Source: Algivirga pacifica
Lineage (GTDB): Bacteria; Bacteroidota; Bacteroidia; Cytophagales; Flammeovirgaceae
Reading direction: 5' to 3'
NCBI RefSeq assembly: GCF_039543525.1
Contig: NZ_BAABJX010000043.1
Coordinates: forward strand, 4,214-68,213
Length of the DNA stretch: 64,000 nt
Under the pieces are notes generated by a model that did no database searches, was not told the origin of the DNA, and was given only the letters and a program-made list of their open reading frames with translations. This document shows, in pieces, positions 42,395 to 50,705 of the stretch. How positions within the stretch are numbered: the first letter of the stretch is position 1; every line of letters begins with the position of its first letter. The position numbers and the translations under genes are program-made.

Positions 42395-43180
42395 AAATTT
42401 ATCTTTCATTTTCTGACTGAAAATAATAGGAAACAAATAGCCAAGCTCTGGAGTCTTACCCCGGATGAGAAATGGTTGTAAAGGGGGGAGGCTATCAATA
42501 ACATTTTCTAATTCTTTACGGTAAATACCTTGTAGGTCACCTTTAATTGTGAAAGGTGTATTTGTATTAAGGCGAACGACTAAAGTTAACTTATAATCCT
42601 CAGAAAGGGATTTTATATTTATCCAGTCGATGTTTCGATATACCTCGCGTACAACTGCTACAAAATCACTTGACATTCCCGTTTGAGTTGCTTTAGGTCC
42701 ATTATAGAAGTATTTAAGATCGGTTTGGTTACCGTTCGTGATTGTAATGACCGCTTCTTTATCACTAAACCCACCAAATCCCGTAGGATTAAGTGAGTAA
42801 TACAACCTTTTGCCTTCTTGGATATAGAGCTCTCCAGTAAACCAGGTAGCTTTAATAGGTAGTTGTTGTCCTGGGAAGAGCCTATCCAAAAAGCTTTTGT
42901 CTGGGTCACCGCATATATCAATATCGATGAGGTATAGTTCTCCATGCTCTATTTTCCAAAGGCCAGTATAACCTCTATATAAGGCTGTTGAACACATTTT
43001 TCCCAACCGAGTATGTATCTGAGTTTTATTTTTAATGGTTTCAAGTTTTTCTTCAAATGGCAAGGAGAGAAGTGCTAAAGTATCCCCTTTGTAAATAATT
43101 TTTTCAGGAATTTGTTGTGTCCCAAATACAGAATGGGTAATGGCAATGGCAATAATTAATGAAAGGGCTGTAAAGCGCAT
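42383..43180 (-). CDS. Secreted hypothetical protein (265 aa)
   Basis: Signal peptide at residues 1-20 (VFGTQ), then about 245 residues. Notable segments are LYRGYTGLWKIEHGELYLID and GELYIQEGKRLYYSLNPTGF, with two cysteines in the CSTALYR and DICGDPDK context. I do not recognise a family name; proteins with a 'YTGLWKIENGELYL' signature are small secreted orphans of Bacteroidota. It lies 21 bp downstream of the 130-aa gene. Confidence 0.6.
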   Translation of the reverse strand: MRFTALSLIIAIAITHSVFGTQQIPEKIIYKGDTLALLSLPFEEKLETIKNKTQIHTRLGKMCSTALYRGYTGLWKIEHGELYLIDIDICGDPDKSFLDRLFPGQQLPIKATWFTGELYIQEGKRLYYSLNPTGFGGFSDKEAVITITNGNQTDLKYFYNGPKATQTGMSSDFVAVVREVYRNIDWINIKSLSEDYKLTLVVRLNTNTPFTIKGDLQGIYRKELENVIDSLPPLQPFLIRGKTPELGYLFPIIFSQKMKDKFGKG

Positions 43181-43201
43181 AGATCGTTGTTTAGTTTGTC
43201 G

Positions 43202-43594
43202 TTAGATGAGTTGTTTCCCATAAGGTCCATCCTGATTGACTGCCAATGAATAGGAGACTTGTTCATCACTAAGCATTTTCAAGTATAAGATGTCATTTAT
43301 ATAAATCAATATTTGATTAGGAGAGTACCAATCAACGCTAATGATCTTTTCAGATAAATTGGTCTGAATGGAATGGTTGTTTTTGAATTTAGTTTGTAGG
43401 GGAGGAGCAAGTCCTCGGTCGATAGCTGCTTTAATTTCCTGTTGGCTATTCACTAACGTTCCTGTAGAACAAAGAAAGCCATCCATAATGATTCCCTGCT
43501 TATGATCAAGAAGGTAGGCCCAAATAGACTTCTGGTCTTCCTCTATAATCAATGTTTCTTGATTGTATGGACTCGAGATTTCGAGGTATAGCAT
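43202..43594 (-). CDS. Hypothetical protein (130 aa)
   Basis: A soluble protein with immunity-like small size and alternating strands (SPYNQETLIIEEDQKSIWAYLLDHKQG). No signal peptide or membrane segment and no family recognised. It is the most upstream intact gene of the island in transcription order, 62 bp from the left end of the second 197-bp element. Confidence 0.55.
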   Translation of the reverse strand: MLYLEISSPYNQETLIIEEDQKSIWAYLLDHKQGIIMDGFLCSTGTLVNSQQEIKAAIDRGLAPPLQTKFKNNHSIQTNLSEKIISVDWYSPNQILIYINDILYLKMLSDEQVSYSLAVNQDGPYGKQLI

Positions 43595-43656
43595 TGTTTC
43601 TAAAATTAGATCATTAATAGTTCAAGTCAAGCTTCCAAAGTCCTTGGTATTTTAAC

Positions 43657-43853
43657 CTAGTCAAAGAGTTCAGATTTTATCGGCTACCTTTCATGAGAAA
43701 CCTATAACGCTTCATAGATAAAATCGCTCTTTGACTATTCATGGGCTTGAGAGCTTGAGTAATAAACAGCCACTCTAAGAGCGATTTTATCTTGTGTCAT
43801 CAATAGAAACAAAAGGCTACTCAAGTAAGATAAAATCTGAACTCTTAGAGTAG
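43657..43853. mobile_element. 197-bp inverted-repeat element (MITE-like), copy 2
   Basis: Same length and orientation as copy 1 (37669-37865), same 25-bp terminal inverted repeats and inner inverted repeat. The differences are few and clustered near the right end. The two copies enclose nearly the whole island as direct repeats 6 kb apart, an arrangement that would permit loss or exchange of the island by homologous recombination. Confidence 0.8.
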
Positions 43854-43904
43854 GGGGCAACCCATTAAGAGCAAGGCAAAGGCAAAAAGTCTGGCAGCTT
43901 TCAT
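43854..43904 (-). pseudogene. 5' fragment of a lipoprotein gene cut by the element
   Basis: From the ATG at 43904 the frame encodes MKAARLFAFALLLMGCP, a clear lipoprotein signal with lipobox LMGC, and then runs into the 197-bp element, where it stops after two codons. The rest of the gene is absent here; a headless 3' fragment of matching orientation lies at 37450-37666 against copy 1. Confidence 0.5.
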
Positions 43905-43987
43905 TTTAGTTTTTAAGGTTAAAGAGTATCTTTTAAAGATAATTTAATCAAGGAATTCTGCAAAATGAGAATTATTTAGTTAAGGTG

Positions 43988-44070
43988 AAATTGCTCTTTG
44001 ACTATTTACAACTTTGAAGGCTATAGTAACAAAAGACCTTTCAAGTAAAATCTGAACTCTTAGAGTAGTA
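43988..44070. repeat. Degenerate part of the 197-bp element
   Basis: GCTCTTTGACTATT, GGCTATAGTAACAAAAG, CAAGTAAAATCTGAACTCTT and AGAGTAG follow the order of the element's second half with deletions. It is an older remnant beside copy 2. Confidence 0.6.
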
Positions 44071-44088
44071 GCGCAAGAATAGTTGCGT

Positions 44089-44136
44089 TCAACTAAACAT
44101 CATGAACGAGCGAAGCTCAATTAAACAACTTGAACA
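44089..44136. repeat. Family R1' palindromic unit before the sirtuin gene
   Basis: CAACTAAACATCATGAAC, the mini-hairpin GAGC-GAA-GCTC and AATTAAACAACTTGAAC. The ATG of the sirtuin gene lies 9 bp downstream, so the repeat forms its leader. Confidence 0.7.
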
Positions 44137-44144
44137 ATAACGAT

Positions 44145-44828
44145 ATGAAAATTGCTGTTTTATCAGGCGCAGGCATCAGCGCAGAGTCAGGAATTGCCAC
44201 TTTTAGGGGAGCCGATGGCTTATGGGAAGGACACCGTATCGAGGAAGTTGCTTCTCCCGAAGGATGGGCAGCCAATCCTGACTTGGTGTTGGATTTTTAC
44301 AATCAACGAAGAAAGCAAGCCTTGGAGGTCGAGCCAAATGCGGCCCATTATGGGATTGCGGCTTTGGAGCAACATCACGAGGTGACCGTGATCACCCAGA
44401 ACGTAGACAACTTGCACGAGAGGGCAGGGTCTACCAATATTATCCACTTACATGGAGAACTGTTTAAATCCAGAAGTACGGTGGATGAGTCTTTGGTGTA
44501 TGAGATGGACCATTGGGAGCTGAAAAAGGGCGACCTATGTGAGAAGGGAAGTCAGTTGCGCCCTCATATTGTTTGGTTTGGAGAAATGGTTCCGATGATT
44601 GAGCCTAGTGTGGAGGTCATCATGCAGGCGGATGTGGTTATTGTCGTAGGAACTTCCATGGTGGTGTATCCTGCTGCCGGACTAGTGGATTATGCACGTC
44701 CGGATGCTCCGATCTATGTGGTTAACCCAGAGGTGCCTAATTTTGAGTTCCGCCCTGCCATGGTGCATTATGTTCAGAAAAGAGCAACAGAAGGAGTGAA
44801 AGAGGTGGTGGAGTTATTGGTGTCTTAA
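44145..44828 (+). CDS. cobB: Sir2-family NAD-dependent protein deacylase
   Basis: Removes acyl groups from protein lysines using NAD. I choose the ATG at 44145 (MKIAVLSGAGIS); the TTG at 44130 lies in the repeat. Motifs are GAGISAESGIATFRG (8-22), TQNVDNLHERAG (84-95), catalytic H103 in IHLHGELF, then IVVGTSMVVYPAAGL. The zinc-finger region has a single cysteine instead of four, a degenerate form known in some class III bacterial sirtuins. It is isolated, between palindromes. Confidence 0.9.
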   Translation: MKIAVLSGAGISAESGIATFRGADGLWEGHRIEEVASPEGWAANPDLVLDFYNQRRKQALEVEPNAAHYGIAALEQHHEVTVITQNVDNLHERAGSTNIIHLHGELFKSRSTVDESLVYEMDHWELKKGDLCEKGSQLRPHIVWFGEMVPMIEPSVEVIMQADVVIVVGTSMVVYPAAGLVDYARPDAPIYVVNPEVPNFEFRPAMVHYVQKRATEGVKEVVELLVS

Positions 44829-44856
44829 ATTAAAAGTTAAGATTTTATACTGCTAG

Positions 44857-45011
44857 CTAGCTCTGTTGAATCGTTGAATTAAGCTTCGCTCGTTGAATCG
44901 TTGATTCGAGTTGAATTGTTTATTGAATTCAATCAACAGCTTAACTCGATTCAACGAGCGAAGCTTAATTCAACTCTCCGAAGGAGAAATTCAACGATTC
45001 AACAAAGCTAG
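44857..45011. repeat. Nested palindromic repeat, family R1 (copy g)
   Basis: Arms CTCTGTTGAATCGTTGAATT and their complement. The left arm has AAGC-TTC-GCTC; the right arm has both GAGC-GAA-GCTT and an additional CTCC-GAA-GGAG unit. It lies between convergent genes and is probably a transcription stop for both. Confidence 0.8.
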
Positions 45012-45052
45012 TTGGTAGTATGATGATTATTTCTCCCACCTCAATCCGCAGA

Positions 45053-45955
45053 TCACAACCCTAACTCCTCCATATTCTCCTTCTTATATGCACTAAATTG
45101 CTCCAATAGTTGCATCATTTCCTCTTCTCTTGCTTGATCCAGCATTATTGCCCATAGTAAACTTTGTCCGGCATGTTTGGGTTCCTTTTGGTAAATAGGA
45201 TCTTGATAGGCTTCTTCAGGAGCTACAATATTCCACCCTTCTGCTTTGAACTTAGTAATCAGGTCACCAAGGAAGTAAGCAGAGGCAAGATTGTGGTGTA
45301 GAAGCAGAGTATGTTTGATATGTCTTCCGGTAAGGTCATACCCCAGTTGCTCAAAGAATAGGGCCATTTCATAGACATGGGATATGTAGAAGTTTCTGAA
45401 TTCTTCCAAATCCATATCGGGGTTTTCGGCAAGCTTCTGTTCTAATCTACCTGCAATATACCAATCGGCGTCGTTGATGGTCACATGTCCATTTTTGTAA
45501 TTGATCTCTTTTAAGAATTGACGGGATAGGCTGATTTTTTCTGCCGTATTTCCTTCTGATAAGTAAGGAAAACGGAAGTAAGGAGTAAAGTTAGTGTATT
45601 GTTGTATAAGGCTATCGGTCTTAAGGATCTCTTCCTTGAGGCGTTCAACGGTAATATCTTCTTGATTAAAGTTGGGATGTGAAAAGGTATGATTGGCAAT
45701 TTGATGTCCAGCCTCGTTCCAGGAAGTGAGAAGGTAATGTCCTTTCTCGTCGAGCTTATTTCCTCCAATCACAAAGAAAGTCGCTTGTACCTCATGATGT
45801 TTGAGGTGTGATAAGATCATCTCATTCCATTCTTTCAGGGGATGTCCTGCCAGGTCACGGGTACTTCCATCATCAAAGGTAAAGGATAGAGTCGGTTGTT
45901 GTGCATAAGTCATCATGGAGGTGATGATAAGAAGAAAAAAATAGAGGACTTTCAT
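45053..45955 (-). CDS. Secreted polysaccharide deacetylase (NodB/CE4 domain)
   Basis: The start is the ATG at 45955 (MKVLYFFLLIITSMMTYAQ), which gives a proper signal peptide; the frame upstream to 46135 is repeat-derived. It contains a CE4/NodB homology domain: motif 1 TFDDG (D28, D29), motif 2 NHTFSHPNF (H89, H93) and the FRFPYLSEG motif with its arginine, so the metal site is present. It probably N-deacetylates chitin-like or envelope polysaccharides, which fits the adjacent chitinase. The C-terminal region (about 150-300) is longer than the minimal CE4 domain. Confidence 0.88.
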   Translation of the reverse strand: MKVLYFFLLIITSMMTYAQQPTLSFTFDDGSTRDLAGHPLKEWNEMILSHLKHHEVQATFFVIGGNKLDEKGHYLLTSWNEAGHQIANHTFSHPNFNQEDITVERLKEEILKTDSLIQQYTNFTPYFRFPYLSEGNTAEKISLSRQFLKEINYKNGHVTINDADWYIAGRLEQKLAENPDMDLEEFRNFYISHVYEMALFFEQLGYDLTGRHIKHTLLLHHNLASAYFLGDLITKFKAEGWNIVAPEEAYQDPIYQKEPKHAGQSLLWAIMLDQAREEEMMQLLEQFSAYKKENMEELGL

Positions 45956-46030
45956 ATTCTCGTGTTTATTTACTGTTAAATAAAAAAGTATGGCGTGTAT
46001 TGAATCGTCATCTTGCCTGCTGCCAATCAA

Positions 46031-46190
46031 GATTGTTGAATCGTTGAATCGTTGAATTTCACCTTCGGTGAGTTGATTCGAGTTGAATTGTTGATTGATA
46101 TATACATACGTATTAATACTCACACAACATATCAACTCGAATCAACGAGCGAAGCTCAATTCAACGAATCAACGATTCAACAAAGCTAGC
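46031..46190. repeat. Nested palindromic repeat, family R1 (copy h), with swapped mini-hairpins
   Basis: The outer arms pair over about 60 bp. The left arm carries CACC-TTC-GGTG and the right arm GAGC-GAA-GCTC at the corresponding place, the reverse of the arrangement at 25884-26050. It separates the chitinase and deacetylase genes. Confidence 0.8.
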
Positions 46191-46207
46191 TTACCAATTA
46201 AGTGAAA

Positions 46208-48574
46208 TTATTGCTTAATGATTTTCTTCATCACAGAAGAAGTATTCGTTTTCACCTGTAAGATGTATAATCCTTTTTGAAGGGTATTGGTGTCGATTTG
46301 TACTTGCCCTTTAATTTTAGAGGTAAAAATAGTTTTGCCGTTCAAGGCGACTAAAGAAACAATACCTTCTTCCAAACCACTTAGTTGAATGGTTAATGAT
46401 GTTTGGAAAGGGTTAGGATATACGGAAATGCTTTCTGCCGTGAATGACTGTGCAAATCGAGCACTACCACAGGCTCCCATATCGGCCCATTCCTCACTGC
46501 TAGAAGGAATATCTCCTCTTGTCCACCATTTGGCACGATATACACGACCTTCGTAAGAAACTTCATGCCCACCTTGATAGGCTACAGAAGGATCCCAGGC
46601 CTCTAAGTCACAAAGTGGAACTTCTTCAATAGTAATAGTGGACTCTGCTACGCTAGTATTCCCATCGTTATCTGTAGCCGTAACAGTGATGGCATATTGT
46701 CCATAAGTATTAACAATATAGGAATTGCCACTGATCGTATTTCCATTAACCGCATAGGTGATAGCATTAACAGTACCGTCAGGATCAGAAGCGGTAGCGT
46801 CTATCGTTAGGGTATAAGGAAGGTCCGCTTGTATCGTACCTGAAGGAGAATTAATGGAAACCTGAGGAGGACAGTTACTTTCACAAGCAGGTTGTAGTTG
46901 AGCAGCAGCATCGTAGATGGTTGTCAGCAAGGAGCGATCATCAAAGGCATCCTGTCCAAGTTCCCAGATCATAATACCGCTAGTGCCTCTTTCGGCAGCA
47001 AGGTTTACTTTGTCTACCATCATCGGTCTACCATTGTAGTAGTAGCCGTTGTGTGTGTTGGCATCAGGACTAGCACCTTGTGCCAGTAGATCAGCATAAG
47101 TGGCGGCACTATTTCCGCTATTTCTACCATAGAACGGAACACCCAGAACCAGTTTGCTTGCAGGAGCATAACCCGTCCAGAAGTCAATGGATTGCTGTGC
47201 CTGTGCCATCGTCCCGTGATCCCCTCCGTCATACGTCATCAGGTGAATGTAATCTACCACATCAGCCGCTACGGCTTTTCCGGCAGCATTACTTCCGTAG
47301 GCTGCTACGGCCATCGTCAAGATTTTACCTTGAGGCTGAAGCGCATCTGCAAAACCTTGCATTAATGCCTTGAAGTTAGCTCCTTCGTTGGACGCAGGGT
47401 ATTCCCAGTCCAGGTCAACACCATCCAAGTCATACTGAGTGACAAAGTCCATCACACTGGAAGTAAAGGCTACTCTCAGGGCCGGGTCAGCGGCAATCTG
47501 ACTGAAGCCTTGACTCTTGCCCCATCCTCCTAAAGCGATCGTGACTTTAGCACCTGCTGCATGTGCTTTGGTAACCAGGTTTTGCAAGCCGGATAGTGCT
47601 CCTGCCGATAACGGCGCATAAGTAGTAAGATCACTGGTGTTAGGCTGCAAGGAGAAGAAGACTACGTGTGTCAGCTTACTGAAATCAATGCTGTTGACTG
47701 CACCTAAACGATAATCCGGCAAATAACCCACAATCAAAAACTCATCGGATGGAGGTGATACTACCGTAGGTTCTTTTACAGTGATCGTTAAGGTTGCTGT
47801 GCTGCTTTGTTGTGCATCATCCGTAGCGGAAGCCGTTACGACATAGTCTCCATAGGCAGAAGGCGTAAAGCTAGCACTTGTACCGGAAGTGGTTGCGCCA
47901 TCTACCGTAATGCTGCTGGATGCAACGATATTATCATCAGATACCTGTATACTAATACTAATAGGAGCGAAGGTGTCTTGTGTAATTGTAGTATTGGTAG
48001 GTGCTGTAAAGCTAACTGTTGGAGGATTGTCTACGACAACATCCGGTTCAAGAACCGTGATGGTAAGTGTTGCTGTAGTGGACTGTCCTGCATCATCCGT
48101 AGCGGAAGCCGTTACGACATAGTCCCCATAGGCAGAAGGTGTAAAGGTAGCACTTGTACCGGAAGTGGTTATGCCATCTACCGTAATACTGCTGGATGCA
48201 ACGCTATTATCATCAGAGACCGCTATAGAGATACTAATCGATGCGAAAGTCTCCTGAGTAAAAATAGTGTTGGTAGGTGCCGTAAAACTCACCGTTGGGG
48301 GAGTGTCTGTACTGCCACCATCACAAGTGCCTAGTGGTTTCCACCAATGATCGGCCGTACCCGGAGTGACATTGTATAGATTGTCCGCAAGTGACTCATA
48401 TAGGATACCTTCATGAACCACTCGATCACCACTCATGTAGATTTCAGGATATGGCGCGTAATTGGGAACGCCATCACAATTAGCGGCATGGACAATAGTA
48501 ATGTTTACTAGAAGCAAGAAGGAGGTAATTGCCATCAAGACAATACCTCCTGGGTTGTAATTATTCATTTTCAT
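46208..48574 (-). CDS. Secreted multidomain GH18 chitinase with T9SS sorting signal
   Basis: 788 residues. Signal peptide (1-30), a CBM5/12-type chitin-binding module (about 33-84, WWKPLGTC), and two nearly identical Ig/PKD-like repeats (92-174 and 184-266). A GH18 catalytic barrel (about 278-560) follows with the DGVDLDWE motif, in which E391 is the acid/base, and then YDGGDHGTM. Then come a third Ig/PKD-like domain (about 569-650), a second CBM5/12 (about 656-703, AKWWTRGDIP), and a C-terminal type IX secretion sorting domain (about 716-788, SISVYPNPF ... GLYILQV). It degrades chitin outside the cell or at its surface. Confidence 0.95.
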   Translation of the reverse strand: MKMNNYNPGGIVLMAITSFLLLVNITIVHAANCDGVPNYAPYPEIYMSGDRVVHEGILYESLADNLYNVTPGTADHWWKPLGTCDGGSTDTPPTVSFTAPTNTIFTQETFASISISIAVSDDNSVASSSITVDGITTSGTSATFTPSAYGDYVVTASATDDAGQSTTATLTITVLEPDVVVDNPPTVSFTAPTNTTITQDTFAPISISIQVSDDNIVASSSITVDGATTSGTSASFTPSAYGDYVVTASATDDAQQSSTATLTITVKEPTVVSPPSDEFLIVGYLPDYRLGAVNSIDFSKLTHVVFFSLQPNTSDLTTYAPLSAGALSGLQNLVTKAHAAGAKVTIALGGWGKSQGFSQIAADPALRVAFTSSVMDFVTQYDLDGVDLDWEYPASNEGANFKALMQGFADALQPQGKILTMAVAAYGSNAAGKAVAADVVDYIHLMTYDGGDHGTMAQAQQSIDFWTGYAPASKLVLGVPFYGRNSGNSAATYADLLAQGASPDANTHNGYYYNGRPMMVDKVNLAAERGTSGIMIWELGQDAFDDRSLLTTIYDAAAQLQPACESNCPPQVSINSPSGTIQADLPYTLTIDATASDPDGTVNAITYAVNGNTISGNSYIVNTYGQYAITVTATDNDGNTSVAESTITIEEVPLCDLEAWDPSVAYQGGHEVSYEGRVYRAKWWTRGDIPSSSEEWADMGACGSARFAQSFTAESISVYPNPFQTSLTIQLSGLEEGIVSLVALNGKTIFTSKIKGQVQIDTNTLQKGLYILQVKTNTSSVMKKIIKQ

Positions 48575-49003
48575 ATCGTATTGTTAATGATTCGCCACAG
48601 ACATCGGATTGGATTAGAGACCTGCGAATACGAGATATAATAAATAGTAAGGGTTTTCCTTGATTGTTGAATCTAACATAGGGTAAAAAAATAGTGATAT
48701 AAAATCTTCTCGGGGTACAATTAGGGGTACACCTATAGGATCTTAGGGGATACAAATAGTGTTTTAAAGGCCTTAAAAGCCTTTTTAGGTGATGTTTTGG
48801 GGGATACAGGTTGTTAGGTAGTGTTTTTATCGATAGATACGAAAGTTTTTTAAAAAGGCTTATTCATGTTGTTTAGTTGAGCTTCGTTCGTTCATAATGT
48901 TTAGTTGAATTACTTGGTGAAATAAAATAAGATGAATGCAATTGTATAAAAACAACACAAAGCTTCTAATATGTATTTTTTTAATAATTTGTTGATTATT
49001 CAT
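48575..49003. other. Intergenic region between chitinase and the IS element
   Basis: About 430 bp. It contains a short R1' unit at 48864-48915 (ATGTTGTTTAGTTGAGC, TTCGTTCGTTCATAATG) and GGCCTTAAAAGCC-type short inverted repeats near 48767-48785. No gene is supported. Confidence 0.45.
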
Positions 49004-49503
49004 CTTTACCGACACGGCTTGTTCATAAAAAAATAGGGTAACAGATAATGTATATATTTGGAGTGCGAATTCTAAATAGATACATATGATCCAGGTTACC
49101 CCTAAAAATGCCGAAGCCTTTTATGCAAAGTTACAGGAAAGATTGCCTGATACAAGAGATAATAGAGGAAAACAACATGAATTAGCTTTTGTGATTATTC
49201 TTTTCATTGTAGCCCTTTTACGTCACCAGAGTCGTTATTCTATGTTGTCCATCTACAGAAACATGCAGCGGTTTTATCGTACGGTGAGCAGAAGACTGAA
49301 TTATACTCAAAGTGATAAATGTGTGAGTCGATCTCAGTTAATAAGGATCCTAATTGATCTTGACTATGAGGTTTTTAATACGATATTATCGGATCATATA
49401 GAGGAATCAATAGGAGATCCATCGATTGAGTGGATGGCTATAGATGGTAAAGAGCTGAGAGGTAGCATTGATAGCTTATTGGGACAAAACAGAGGAGAGA
49501 GTA

Positions 49504-50705
49504 CTGACTACTGGACATGAGATAAAAAAATAGTGAGAAAAGCGTATTTTATAAGTGACAAAACTTTAAAGATATGCTCAACTCACTATTGAATAAATTT
49601 AAGGAGAGATTTCCTGAAATCGAAACACATACGCTAAAAAATGTTCTTCTACTAGCTTTACTTTTCCTCAAGCAGGAAACTGTGAATTTGAATAAGCTGA
49701 AAAAGAGTGTGGGAGAACTTTTAGGGAATACAGATACGAAACCAGAGAGTCACTACAAGCGTCTTCATCGATTGTTTGAAAACAATAAGGATAACGATGA
49801 GCTATGGCAGTTAATTCTTGAAATCGCTCACACGCTTTTCAAGGATGAAGTGAAGTATCTGGTTATGGATGGCACAAAATGGTCGTTAGGAGAACAGTGT
49901 TATCATTTTATGATGCTGGGTGCTGTGTATCAAGGACAAGTCATCCCATTATGGTGGGATAATCTGCTTAAAAAAGGGATAAGCAATGAGCATGAACGTG
50001 TATTACTTTTTGAGGAAGTGCTCATCAAGTATCGCTTGAAAGACAAAGTATTGCTGGCTGACCGTGAGTATATAGGAGAAGACTGGTTTAATCATTTACA
50101 GACTTCCAACATCGGTTTTATCATCAGACTTCGTAAAGGAATCTATAAAGATGCCGTGAATAATAGCTCTGGTTATCAGTATGATGAAATGGAGCGTAGA
50201 TGCTTGAAACGCAAGAATGGTATCCGTAAAAAGATACAACTTGGAGAGCAGCTCTATACCTTGATTATGGTGAAAAATATGGACCCGGATTCTGATGAAC
50301 CTATCCTTTATTTACTGACTACCGAAGAAGGGAAGATTACCGTAGCTAGAGCGTATGCCATGAGGTGGATGATTGAGAATTGTTTTAAAAATATGAAATC
50401 CAATGGCTTTCATTTAGAGGCTATCTCACTGCGGGATGAGGGAAAGATTCAGTTAATGATGGCAATACTTGTTCTGGCTTATTGCCTGGCTCTTTTTGAA
50501 GGACTTAAGCAGTTGAAAGTAATCCGTAAAAAGCGCTATAAGAATGGTGCGATATACCTGGAAGAGTCTGTTTTTAGAAGGGGTATCAACTCGATTTATC
50601 AGAAGCCAGGCAGTATTGTACAATTTATAGATTACATACTTGATACTGGCCTACTGGACAGGAAGCGGCAATTATTGTCTCATAAGCCTCATGTCCAGTA
50701 GTCAG
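49504..50705 (+). mobile_element. IS4-like insertion sequence (1202 bp) with intact ends
   Basis: Perfect 18-bp terminal inverted repeats CTGACTACTGGACATGAG (49504-49521 and complement 50688-50705) flanked by the 9-bp direct duplication GAGAGAGTA (49495-49503 and 50706-50714). It is complete and inserted in the ISAs1-like transposase gene. Intact ends and identical target copies argue for a recent event. Confidence 0.9.
49574..50701 (+). CDS. IS4-family DDE transposase
   Basis: A 375-residue transposase with an intact frame ending inside the right inverted repeat. DDE residues are D99 (LVMDGTKW), D163 (LLADREYIG) and E268 in the YREK-type signature YAMRWMIENCFKNMKSNG, diagnostic of the IS4 group. 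The N-terminal helical part is probably for DNA binding. Likely active, judging from the intact ends of the element. Confidence 0.9.
   Translation: MLNSLLNKFKERFPEIETHTLKNVLLLALLFLKQETVNLNKLKKSVGELLGNTDTKPESHYKRLHRLFENNKDNDELWQLILEIAHTLFKDEVKYLVMDGTKWSLGEQCYHFMMLGAVYQGQVIPLWWDNLLKKGISNEHERVLLFEEVLIKYRLKDKVLLADREYIGEDWFNHLQTSNIGFIIRLRKGIYKDAVNNSSGYQYDEMERRCLKRKNGIRKKIQLGEQLYTLIMVKNMDPDSDEPILYLLTTEEGKITVARAYAMRWMIENCFKNMKSNGFHLEAISLRDEGKIQLMMAILVLAYCLALFEGLKQLKVIRKKRYKNGAIYLEESVFRRGINSIYQKPGSIVQFIDYILDTGLLDRKRQLLSHKPHVQ

Noticed and set aside
36427..43594. A complete toxin-immunity (polymorphic toxin) locus
   Set aside because: Only immunity-like small genes and short tails are visible; no toxin core or delivery protein lies within the window.
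45956..46135. A 60-residue N-terminal extension of the polysaccharide deacetylase
   Set aside because: It is translated from the palindromic repeat; the signal peptide begins at the ATG at 45955.
47807..48334. A long Cys/Arg-rich ORF opposite the chitinase repeats
   Set aside because: A mirror frame of the duplicated Ig/PKD modules; the composition is that of antisense translation.
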